From contig JAGXNZ010000328.1 of NCBI GenBank assembly GCA_019894655.1, forward strand, positions 1 through 24,392: a stretch of 24,392 bases of DNA. Direction: 5' to 3'. Origin of the DNA: Promethearchaeota archaeon (GTDB taxonomy: Archaea; Asgardarchaeota; Lokiarchaeia; Sigynarchaeales; SOKP01). Positions 1 to 6,498 of the stretch are shown here, piece after piece. The number at the start of each line of letters is the position of its first letter. Position 1 is the first letter of the stretch. The translations under genes were made by a program, and so were the position numbers. The notes under the pieces were generated by a model. It did no database searches, had not been told where the DNA came from, and worked only from the letters and a program-made list of their open reading frames with translations.

Positions 1-1001
1 CTTCCACCAGAATCAGTAATAATCCCTACTCTATTTCCTTTCATAAATATGTTATATTTTTGAGCAAAGGATAATGTCCTCAAAAAGTATAAAAAGTCTG
101 TAATAGAGTTAGTTGAAATTATCCCAGCTTCTTTAAAAACTGCGTCATAAATCTTTTGATCTCCTCCTAAAGAACCGGTGTGGCTTTTAATAGATCTGTT
201 TGCAGCTTTAGTTCCTCCTGTGTAAATAGCTACAATAGGTTTATGTGGGGTTATCTCCTTAACTATTTGAATAAATTCTTTACCACGCTTGATTTCCTCT
301 ATGTAGAGCCCAATAACGCCAGTATGAGGATCGTCTTTAAAATAATTTAAGAAATCAACGACGTCGATATTTCTTTCATTTCCAACAGAAAGAGACTGAC
401 TAATGTTCACTCCCATTTCTTTTGCATGCCAAAAAGTTTGAGCAGCTACTGTTCCGGATTGGCTTATAATAGAAATATTCCCTTTTTTTGGAACAGCATA
501 AGGCCAAAAAGTGTTTATATAAGCATCTTCTTTTTCAGGAAATCTATACCACGCGTTATATATTCCCAAACAATTTGGACCAATAAAACGCATCTTGTAT
601 TTTTTAGCAATTTTATCAATTTCTTGTGATAACTGAGCACCTTCTTTTCCAATTTCCCTAAATCCACCGGACGTTATTAATAAATTTTTAATTCCTTTTT
701 CCCCACATTGTTCCATAACTTTGGGTACTGCTCTCGTAGGTAATATAAGAAACGCAAGATCAGGTGTAACAGGAAGCTCTAATACTGATTTATAAGCTTT
801 AAAACCTTGAATTTTATCTAAGCGTGGATGAACAGGGTAAATATCCTCAACTCCTCCTCCAGCAATGATATTTCGAAGCTGCATCGATCCCATTGTAGTT
901 AGTAAGTTGTTATTTGCCCCAAATACTGCTAAACTTCGCGGATTTAAGAGAGAATAGAGAAAATGATCTTTAAATGGCTCAATCTTATTATTTTCAGTCA
1001 A
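1..1001 (-). CDS. ADP-forming acetyl/acyl-CoA synthetase, alpha (CoA-ligase) chain, 3' end cut by window
   Basis: Enzymes of this family convert acyl-CoA + ADP + Pi to acid + CoA + ATP in the cytosol, the usual substrate-level ATP step of archaeal fermentation. About 333 codons are visible. An N-terminal CoA-binding domain begins near residue 20 (NPRSLAVFGANNN) and includes IYPVHPR and FIGPNCLG. A succinyl-CoA-ligase-like domain follows (SIISQSGTVAAQ), with SHTGSLGG carrying the likely phosphorylated His (H274). The visible reading frame ends inside the next conserved block, ITDSGG, so it cannot be told whether the beta ATP-grasp part is fused. The start is inferred as TTG at 1001, just before the conserved region; no ATG lies in frame there and no clear ribosome site is seen. 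Family is sure; substrate (acetate, branched or aryl acids) is not. Confidence 0.9.
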   Translation of the reverse strand, partial: MTENNKIEPFKDHFLYSLLNPRSLAVFGANNNLLTTMGSMQLRNIIAGGGVEDIYPVHPRLDKIQGFKAYKSVLELPVTPDLAFLILPTRAVPKVMEQCGEKGIKNLLITSGGFREIGKEGAQLSQEIDKIAKKYKMRFIGPNCLGIYNAWYRFPEKEDAYINTFWPYAVPKKGNISIISQSGTVAAQTFWHAKEMGVNISQSLSVGNERNIDVVDFLNYFKDDPHTGVIGLYIEEIKRGKEFIQIVKEITPHKPIVAIYTGGTKAANRSIKSHTGSLGGDQKIYDAVFKEAGIISTNSITDFLYFLRTLSFAQKYNIFMKGNRVGIITDSGG

Positions 1002-1198
1002 AATTAGGCAAAAATGTGTGTTTTTTTCAATTTAACTAATCATTTTTTGTAATTATTCTTAAAATATAGCTTTTACATATAAACTAATGTCCATATAGCA
1101 CATAAAAAATTAGAAGGAAATTCAAATCAATTTTTCTTCTATTGAAAGTTCAACCATAATATTAATTCAAATTCCAAGCATTTAAGTTTAAAGTTAAA

Positions 1199-1708
1199 TC
1201 AGATTTTTCCTGTCGAACCAAACCCACTTAACCCCCTTTCAGAATCAGGTAGCGTATCTATTTCAACAACTTCAAAATCGTAAATTTTACCAAGAATTAT
1301 TTGGCATATGCGATCTCCTTTCTTTAAGACTACTTCTTTATTTGAAAGATTAATAACAATAGCCATCCATTCGTTCCTATAACCAGAATCTATAGTCCCA
1401 GGAGTATTGACAATTGAAATTCCCTCCCATAACGCTAACCCACTGCGAGGAACTACTCTAAAGTAATACCCCTCAGGAATTGCTGTAGCGAAACCCAACG
1501 GACACCCAATACGCTCCAGAGGTTTAAGAAGATATGTATCAGAGTTAACTTCAATTAATTTTTTTTTCCCATCTTCAAATACTATCCTTTTAAAACCCAT
1601 AATTTGAGCATCTGCTCCCGCGTCTCCTTTCTTTGAGCGTTTAGGCAGTTTAACATCGTTATTAATTTTCTTGAATGGTATTACAACTTTCTCGGTTTCG
1701 TTTTTCAT
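1199..1708 (-). CDS. dut: dUTP diphosphatase (trimeric dUTPase)
   Basis: Hydrolyses dUTP to dUMP and pyrophosphate, keeping uracil out of DNA and feeding dTMP synthesis. All five motifs of the trimeric family are present in the 169-residue product: GDAGADA (28-34), PRSGLA (87-92), NTPGTIDSGYRNEW (101-114, catalytic D107 and the base-stacking Y110), GDRICQII (131-138) and the C-terminal lid RGLSGFGSTG (158-167). The segment between motifs I and II carries a charged insertion (about 38-57) that makes the protein slightly long for the family. The frame stays open upstream to 1816, but that part encodes a low-complexity hydrophobic stretch, so the ATG at 1708 is chosen. It is divergent from the GNAT-like gene. 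The related dCTP deaminase is unlikely because motifs III and V are dUTPase-like. Confidence 0.93.
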   Translation of the reverse strand: MKNETEKVVIPFKKINNDVKLPKRSKKGDAGADAQIMGFKRIVFEDGKKKLIEVNSDTYLLKPLERIGCPLGFATAIPEGYYFRVVPRSGLALWEGISIVNTPGTIDSGYRNEWMAIVINLSNKEVVLKKGDRICQIILGKIYDFEVVEIDTLPDSERGLSGFGSTGKI

Positions 1709-1857
1709 CTTAATCTTTTTTAAGTTTTTAAATATAAAAAAGAGAGTTATTAAAGAATAATTAAGGCTGTAAAGAAAAAAAAATATAAAACTATTAATCA
1801 TTACCAGAAATATCAACAGATTAAAATATTATATTTTTCTTTACATAGTGGAAAATT

Positions 1858-2313
1858 ATGATTACGACAGATAGATACGACCCTCGATTAGATAAAGACG
1901 CTATTAAAGAGATTTTTGAAGATTTTATTGAAAATAAATCATATTTCATATCAACTTGGCAAGATTTTGAAAAGGAAGTAAATAAAAGAGTTTTAGACCT
2001 TCAATATCGAAATTCTATGATAGTTGCTAAAGAAGAAGGAAAGATTATAGGTTGGGGAACCTACACCTTGATTAAAGATTATTTAGGTAATAAAAGAGCT
2101 CTTATACATCAAGTTCTAACTAAAAAAGAAGATTCTTATAGAAAAGGAATTGAGGAACAAATAATTCGAGAATTGAAATTGTATATTAAAAGAACTCTCA
2201 ATTTAGATAAAGTATTTTTAATTTGCCAAGATTCAGATAGCGCTCTTAGAAACTTGGTTATGAAATTTGGTGCTAAAAAATCTAAAAACTATTGGTATGA
2301 AAATGATATCTAA
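1858..2313 (+). CDS. GNAT-like N-acetyltransferase, divergent
   Basis: A 151-residue soluble protein with the general plan of a GCN5-related acetyltransferase: an N-terminal helical segment, a strand pair around SMIVAKEEGKIIGWGTYTL (residues about 53-71), a further strand (ALIHQVLT), a helix after YRKGIEEQ, and a last strand/helix (KVFLICQDSDSALRNLVMKFG) ending in an aromatic tail. The acetyl-CoA loop, normally Q/RxxGxG/A, is reduced to RKGIEE, so binding of acetyl-CoA is not assured. It lies 10 bases upstream of the TPR/winged-helix gene and is probably co-transcribed with it. The substrate cannot be guessed. It could also be a non-catalytic GNAT-fold protein. Confidence 0.6.
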   Translation: MITTDRYDPRLDKDAIKEIFEDFIENKSYFISTWQDFEKEVNKRVLDLQYRNSMIVAKEEGKIIGWGTYTLIKDYLGNKRALIHQVLTKKEDSYRKGIEEQIIRELKLYIKRTLNLDKVFLICQDSDSALRNLVMKFGAKKSKNYWYENDI

Positions 2314-2323
2314 GTGAAAATTT

Positions 2324-3070
2324 TTGGTAGATATAGATAAACTCCTTGATGAAGCGAAAGAGTTATTGAAAAATGAAGATTTTATAAAAGCTATAGAGAT
2401 TTTGGAAGCTTTATACAATGATAATCCTTCTGAAAAAAGTAAAGAAAACTTAATAGGGGCTTTATTTTCATACGGAGGTTATCTCAATGATGATTTTGTT
2501 TTAGAAAACGAGAAATCTATAGACATTTTTAGAAGAATAATCGTACTTGAACCAACAAATTACAAAGCGTATTATAATCTTGGTATCTCCTATTTTAATT
2601 TAGAACGATTTGGAGATGCTCTCGAAGCTTACAAAACGGCGATTAACTTTAATCCAAATTATAAACACGTCTATTATAACCTAGGATTGCTATACGAATC
2701 GACCAGAGATTTTCAAAAAGCTGTTGAAGCCTACAGAAAAGCTTTAGAAATTGATCCTAATTACATTTATGCAATGCACGCTCTTAATTCAGTGAGGCAA
2801 AATCTAAATGATGAAGCTAATAAGGACAATCAGTCTCAAAAAAAAAAAGATGCTGTTAAACAATTGATCTCCTTACTTAAAGTTTCTAAACGAATTCGAA
2901 TAGATATGATCCAAGAAATTCTTGAAATAAGTAAGGAGACTCTTATAGAACTTTTGATTAAATGGGGAGAAAAATTTAACTTTGAAATTGACGGAGACTA
3001 CATTAATGTTAATAGAGAATACTTAGATGAATTATTAGAATATTTAAATTTGAACGGAATAGGAATTTAA
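2324..3070 (+). CDS. TPR-repeat protein with C-terminal winged-helix/PCI-like domain
   Basis: A 248-residue cytosolic scaffold-like protein. Two clear tetratricopeptide repeats occupy about 81-112 (YYNLGISYFNLERFGDALEA) and 115-146 (YYNLGLLYESTRDFQKAVEA), with weaker helical repeats before them (about 1-75). A Lys/Gln-rich linker (about 165-177) leads to a C-terminal domain (178-248) whose pattern, with an RIRIDMIQEILEIS helix-turn-helix, a second helix and the strand pair FEIDGDYINVN, resembles the winged helix of PCI proteins. TPR plus PCI-like winged helix recalls subunits of eukaryotic proteasome-lid/signalosome complexes, but that is an analogy only. Translation appears to start at TTG (2324): the nearby GTG at 2314 is out of frame. 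It follows the GNAT-like gene by 10 bases. Confidence 0.75.
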   Translation: MVDIDKLLDEAKELLKNEDFIKAIEILEALYNDNPSEKSKENLIGALFSYGGYLNDDFVLENEKSIDIFRRIIVLEPTNYKAYYNLGISYFNLERFGDALEAYKTAINFNPNYKHVYYNLGLLYESTRDFQKAVEAYRKALEIDPNYIYAMHALNSVRQNLNDEANKDNQSQKKKDAVKQLISLLKVSKRIRIDMIQEILEISKETLIELLIKWGEKFNFEIDGDYINVNREYLDELLEYLNLNGIGI

Positions 3071-3104
3071 CTTAATATTATAAATCCCATTATAAAGTGT
3101 GTTG

Positions 3105-3212
3105 CTATTTCTTCAATAGCTTATTGTTTATTACACAACAGGCTATAAGAACTACCAAAGTTATGACACCAGCAACAATGTAACCACCAAAGGTTTCTAA
3201 AATGCCTTCCAT
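3105..3212 (-). CDS. 35-residue single-span membrane peptide
   Basis: A short frame from ATG (3212) to TAG (3105-3107) encodes 35 residues: a short polar N-terminus (MEGILETFGG), one hydrophobic segment of about 20 residues (YIVAGVITLVVLIACCVI) and a basic tail (NNKLLKK). This is the layout of a small one-pass membrane protein, with the positive end probably cytosolic, and contains two adjacent cysteines. No Shine-Dalgarno site is visible. It lies on the same strand as the dodecin gene upstream, after that gene's T-rich terminator region, so it may have its own transcript. No family recognised. It could be a chance frame, but membrane-segment composition in so AT-rich a region is more ordered than expected. 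Confidence 0.45.
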   Translation of the reverse strand: MEGILETFGGYIVAGVITLVVLIACCVINNKLLKK

Positions 3213-3328
3213 AATATTGTTTGATACTATTTTGTGATTTTAAAATTTTTATTATATGAAAATCATAACAATTACTCTTTTTAAAATTATTTTTTAAATT
3301 TGATAGGTGTTGAATTTTGGAAGAAATT

Positions 3329-3352
3329 AAAAAAAAAAATAAGAAAAAAAAA
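3329..3352 (-). terminator. T-rich terminator downstream of dodecin
   Basis: Two long A tracts on the plus strand (3329-3339 and 3344-3352) read as T tracts on the minus strand, 14 to 37 bases past the dodecin stop. Oligo-T runs of this kind are the usual archaeal termination signal. Confidence 0.45.
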
Positions 3353-3365
3353 TTCTAAACTCTTT

Positions 3366-3572
3366 TTATCGCTCGATCTGAAAGTTAACTTGTACTCGAA
3401 CTCGGTAAATTAATTTATCTTGATCCTCTTTAACTTTTACATCAGATTCGATAATTTGAATATTTCTAATACCACGAAGCGATTTTTTAGCCTCGTCGAA
3501 AGCAACACGCACAGCATCAGCCCAATTTTTATCGCTTGTTGCTACTAACTGAATACTTTTATATACTGTAAT
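3366..3572 (-). CDS. Dodecin family protein, apparent AUU start
   Basis: The 68-residue product matches dodecin over its whole length: TVYKSIQLVATS (first strand), NWADAVRVAFDEAKKSL (the helix), RNIQIIESDVKV and the last strand YRVRVQVNFQI. Dodecins form hollow dodecamers that store flavins. Here the flavin-stacking Trp position is Asn (in RNIQ) and the usual Gln of the last strand is Arg (YRV), which makes it closer, from memory, to the mycobacterial 'calcium dodecin' type than to FMN dodecins. There is no ATG, GTG or TTG between the in-frame TGA upstream and the first conserved residue. The codon at the family's Met position is ATT (3570-3572), preceded by a strong AGGTGA site 6 bases upstream. 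The frame therefore escapes standard gene calling. Function in this organism is open. Confidence 0.85.
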   Translation of the reverse strand: MTVYKSIQLVATSDKNWADAVRVAFDEAKKSLRGIRNIQIIESDVKVKEDQDKLIYRVRVQVNFQIER

Positions 3573-3578
3573 TTTGTT

Positions 3579-3584
3579 TCACCT
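3579..3584 (-). promoter_or_regulatory. Shine-Dalgarno site of the dodecin gene
   Basis: AGGTGA read on the minus strand, within AGAAGGTGA, ends 6 bases before the ATT codon. Its TGA is also the in-frame stop that rules out any upstream start, so this site decides the unusual start codon. Confidence 0.7.
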
Positions 3585-3694
3585 TCTAATTATTATGATA
3601 TTAATTTTATTATAGAAACTATAGTAAGACTAATTGTTTTTTTTTATTATTTAAATATTTCTACAATAAATTTTAAAAAAATAAATGGACTGAG

Positions 3695-3709
3695 AAAAAA
3701 AAAAAAAAA
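3695..3709 (-). terminator. T15 terminator downstream of thiolase
   Basis: A run of 15 A on the plus strand (T15 on the transcribed minus strand) about 60-73 bases past the thiolase stop, in the position of an archaeal oligo-T terminator. Confidence 0.5.
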
Positions 3710-3733
3710 GAAGATTTACATCGAAATATTCGA

Positions 3734-3757
3734 TTAGGCATCAATATTTTCAATTAA
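3734..3757 (-). repeat. Relic duplicate of the thiolase 3' end
   Basis: This 24-base stretch matches the last 8 codons of the thiolase gene (3768-3791) at 20 of 24 positions and encodes the same TLIENIDA-stop ending (first codon partly outside the block). All four differences are synonymous third-position changes. It lies 10 bases past the real stop and out of frame with it. A fainter third copy may lie at 3715-3737. Confidence 0.6.
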
Positions 3758-3767
3758 GGTGGTTGAA

Positions 3768-5045
3768 TTAAGCATCGATATTCTCGATTAATGTCGCTAC
3801 CCCTTGTCCTCCCCCTACGCAAGCGTTCGCAATCCCATATTTCGCTTTTTTATCTTTTAATATCCGAGCTAATGTACCTGGTAATCTTATCATGGTAGCC
3901 CCTAATGGATGTCCAATTGCAGTTGATCCTCCCATAACATTCACCTTTTCTTCAGGGATCCCGAAATGTTTCATGCAGTTAAGCGCGACTATGCAGAACG
4001 CTTCATTAATTTCCCAATAATCTATGTCATCAGCAGTTAATCCTGCGTGTTTCAGAGCCATTTCAGATGCTGGCACTGGACCGCGACCCATAACACTAGG
4101 TTCAACACCAGCCCAGCCAAGCGAAACTATTCTTGCCATAGGTTCTAATCCTCGCTTTTTCGCTTCCTCAGCTTCCATCATAATGCACGCAGTAGCACCT
4201 GCATTTAATGGTGACGAATTCCCGGCGGTAATAACACCTTCAGTAGTTCCCTCTCTTTCTTTATAGCCTGCTCTACCCCCATTCTTATCTAAGAAAAAGG
4301 GTTTAGATAGTCTTCTTAACCCAGCAACGCTTTCTAAAGATGATTTTCTCGCTGCTAAATCTTTATCGAGTAATAATGGTTCTTCAAGATTTCCCTCCGC
4401 ATGACATTCAATAGGAATTATTTCGCCTTTAAACCAACCTGCTTCTTGATTATCAACCGTCAAGTTATGGGCTCTTACCCCAAATTTGTCCATATCTTCT
4501 TTAGTGAAGTTAGGGACTTCCTCTTCATATAATTTTTGAGCTGTTTGTAGCATATTAATAGTTGTTAGGATATCATATTGGGGTCGATACCATTCACTCT
4601 TTTTATTAATCATTTTTAAATTTGGATTAACATGGGTGTTTTGCATATCAACTCGCGTCATATGTTCAACTCCTCCTGCTAAACAGATTTTACTATACCC
4701 TGTCATGATTTCCATAATCCCTACATGCATTCCAGTCCCAGCGGAGCCGCATTGCCGGTCAACAAACATGGCAGGTACATTGACAGGAAATTCTGCTAAA
4801 AATAACGGAAGTCTACCACCATAAGTCCAATTTTCATAAACACCCATAGCAGTTCCTACGGTAAACTCATCAATATCCTTTTTCTCGATGCCTTTATCTG
4901 CTAATTTTTGATCAAAAAACTTTATCAATAAAGTAGCCAATAGTTCATCACTTCTAATCTCGCCAAAAACATCTCTTTCGGGCTGTTTTGGTCTAGACCG
5001 AGAAAAAGCTGTTCGTGCGTAATCAATTAACCAAACTTCTTTCAT
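3768..5045 (-). CDS. Thiolase (acetyl-CoA C-acyltransferase)
   Basis: Catalyses thiolytic cleavage of 3-ketoacyl-CoA, or the reverse condensation of acetyl-CoA units. The 425-residue protein has the complete thiolase set: nucleophile C99 in DRQCGSAGTGMH, NEAF (347-350), catalytic H379 in GHPLGATM, and the acid/base C409 in NACVGGGQG. Length is slightly above the 390-400 usual for the degradative/biosynthetic enzymes. The loop region around YENWTYGGRLPLFLAEFP suits the trifunctional-like or archaeal acetyl-CoA acyltransferase group. A GAGGG ribosome site lies 10 bases before the ATG at 5045. It stands alone on its strand here; with the acyl-CoA synthetase and the dienoyl-CoA-reductase-type enzyme elsewhere in the window it fits acyl-CoA turnover. 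Direction and chain length cannot be told. Confidence 0.93.
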   Translation of the reverse strand: MKEVWLIDYARTAFSRSRPKQPERDVFGEIRSDELLATLLIKFFDQKLADKGIEKKDIDEFTVGTAMGVYENWTYGGRLPLFLAEFPVNVPAMFVDRQCGSAGTGMHVGIMEIMTGYSKICLAGGVEHMTRVDMQNTHVNPNLKMINKKSEWYRPQYDILTTINMLQTAQKLYEEEVPNFTKEDMDKFGVRAHNLTVDNQEAGWFKGEIIPIECHAEGNLEEPLLLDKDLAARKSSLESVAGLRRLSKPFFLDKNGGRAGYKEREGTTEGVITAGNSSPLNAGATACIMMEAEEAKKRGLEPMARIVSLGWAGVEPSVMGRGPVPASEMALKHAGLTADDIDYWEINEAFCIVALNCMKHFGIPEEKVNVMGGSTAIGHPLGATMIRLPGTLARILKDKKAKYGIANACVGGGQGVATLIENIDA

Positions 5046-5055
5046 ACTTGTGTAT

Positions 5056-5080
5056 CCCTCTTATATTATAATTTTTTAAA
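5056..5080 (-). promoter_or_regulatory. Probable TATA element and ribosome site of thiolase
   Basis: On the minus strand an AT-only block (TTTAAAAAATTATAATATAA, 5061-5080) resembling an archaeal TATA element runs straight into GAGGG (5056-5060), a ribosome site before the ATG. The two are very close together, so the real promoter may lie further up in the 210-base divergent spacer shared with purE. Confidence 0.3.
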
Positions 5081-5255
5081 ACGAAGTTTTCATTAAAATT
5101 TTGTTATTAAGTTATGAATGCTCAAAACTGTATTAAAGTTTTTGATAATAAGGTTATGGGACTTTAAACAATCAATTGCTCTTTTCGATAATTTAACTAG
5201 AAATTATTAAGATTTAATTAGTATCATTTTTATTTTTGGAACGTTTAGTTAAAAT

Positions 5256-5654
5256 ATGGTAGACACGATTGTATCAATCATTGCTGGATCTGAATCAGAC
5301 AAAGATGTTTACGAAAAAGCAGAAAAGGTATTGAAGGAAAATAACATCCCTTATGAGCTTAAAATCATTTCTGCACACCGGGATTCAGACAAATTAGACG
5401 ATTATTTAAAAAGTTGCCAATCCTTAGTATATATTACTGTCGCTGGGTTGTCAGCAGCTTTACCTGGCGTAATAGCTTCTAAAACAGAAAAACCTGTTAT
5501 AGGAGTCCCTGTTAGCACTAAATTAGGGGGTTTAGATGCGCTTTTATCTATCGTCCAAATGCCACCACGAGTTCCCGTAGCCTGTGTAGGAATAGACAGC
5601 GGTGAAAACGCAGCATATTTAGCAATCAGAATACTCAATTTGTTAAAGAAATAA
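5256..5654 (+). CDS. purE: PurE-type 5-(carboxyamino)imidazole ribonucleotide mutase / AIR carboxylase
   Basis: Purine biosynthesis enzyme making 4-carboxy-AIR in the cytosol. The 132-residue protein has the family's blocks: AGSESD (10-15, nucleotide-binding loop), SAHR with catalytic H41, the ALPGVIA loop, [20 protein letters not shown] and the near-invariant QMPPRVPVA. The conserved His in the class I AGGAAHLPG loop is replaced by Ala (AGLSAALPG), a pattern nearer to class II enzymes that use CO2 directly, while the later QMP block is class I-like. It is shorter than the roughly 160 residues usual in bacteria. No purK is seen in the window. Three bases separate its stop from the first ATG of rpiA, so the two are surely one transcript: ribose-5-phosphate supply beside a purine step. 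Confidence 0.9.
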   Translation: MVDTIVSIIAGSESDKDVYEKAEKVLKENNIPYELKIISAHRDSDKLDDYLKSCQSLVYITVAGLSAALPGVIASKTEKPVIGVPVSTKLGGLDALLSIVQMPPRVPVACVGIDSGENAAYLAIRILNLLKK

Positions 5655-5669
5655 GTTATGGTGTTATTA

Positions 5670-6377
5670 ATGAGCAAAGAACTTATAGAATTAGGTAAAA
5701 AAAATGCTGCAAATAAAGCGGTTGAGGAAAATATTAAGGAAGGTATGGTTTTAGGTATAGGAAGTGGTTCTACCGTTGTGTATGCCGTAAAGAAGATTGC
5801 TGAGATTAACAAGACTAAAAACTTGAATTTAAAATGCATTCCTACCTCATTTCAATCTCACCAATTAATAATTGAAAACGGCCTCACTCTTGTTTCCTTA
5901 GATCAATATCCTGTGATTGATTTAGATATTGATGGAGCTGATGAAATTGATGATTCACTAAATTTAATTAAAGGAGGCGGTGGTTGTTTAGTTCAAGAGA
6001 AAATCATCGCATCCGCATCAAAAAAATTAGTGATTATTGCAGATTATTCTAAAAAATCTGAATTTTTAGGAGAGAATTGGCATAAAGGAGTGCCTATCGA
6101 GATTATCCCTAGAGCTTTAGTCCCATTGATGACGAAGTTTGAAAAACTAAAAGGAATACCCGTTTTAAGGATGGCAAAAGCAAAAGTTGGGCCTGTTGTT
6201 AGCGACAATGGTAATTTTCTTATAGATGTTGACTTTGGCTTAATTAAAAATCCTTTAGATTTAAATTTAAAGATTTTGCAAATACCTGGTGTTGTAGATT
6301 CCGGCTTATTTTTGGGAATGGCTCATATGGCTTATATCGGTCAAAAAGATGGGACTGTTAAGAAATTCCAGATTTAA
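5670..6377 (+). CDS. rpiA: Ribose-5-phosphate isomerase A
   Basis: Interconverts ribose 5-phosphate and ribulose 5-phosphate, supplying PRPP for nucleotide synthesis. Hallmarks are all present: GIGSGSTV (phosphate loop), DIDGADEID with catalytic-region D88 and D91, KGGGGCLVQEK with K101 and the general base E110, KLVIIADYSKK, and VPIEIIPRAL. The 235-residue length is standard. Two in-frame ATGs exist; the second (5670) is chosen because MSKELIELGKKNAA is the normal family N-terminus and a GGTG lies 7 bases before it. The first (5658) would add MVLL. The gene sits directly after purE. A T-rich stretch after the stop (around 6388-6400) may end the transcript. It is convergent with the subtilase gene. 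Confidence 0.95.
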   Translation: MSKELIELGKKNAANKAVEENIKEGMVLGIGSGSTVVYAVKKIAEINKTKNLNLKCIPTSFQSHQLIIENGLTLVSLDQYPVIDLDIDGADEIDDSLNLIKGGGGCLVQEKIIASASKKLVIIADYSKKSEFLGENWHKGVPIEIIPRALVPLMTKFEKLKGIPVLRMAKAKVGPVVSDNGNFLIDVDFGLIKNPLDLNLKILQIPGVVDSGLFLGMAHMAYIGQKDGTVKKFQI

Positions 6378-6498
6378 TTTTAATTGGTATCCTTTTTCTA
6401 ATAAATCTTAAGTGGTGTGTTATCTATTTAGGAACAAAAGGCGAAGATATGTCTACATAAACATGATGATACTATCCTATAATCTAAAAAAAATATAA

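Noticed and set aside
3566..3583. GTG within AAGGTGAAAC as the dodecin start
   Set aside because: That GTG is in another frame and reaches a TAA after seven codons; it overlaps the ribosome site and cannot make dodecin.
3690..3715. A15 run as a possible assembly artefact or recombination site
   Set aside because: Other A/T runs of similar kind lie past other genes here and the position fits a terminator for thiolase.
5402..5839. 145-codon open frame opposite purE and rpiA
   Set aside because: It spans two well-conserved genes on the other strand and has no recognisable family content.
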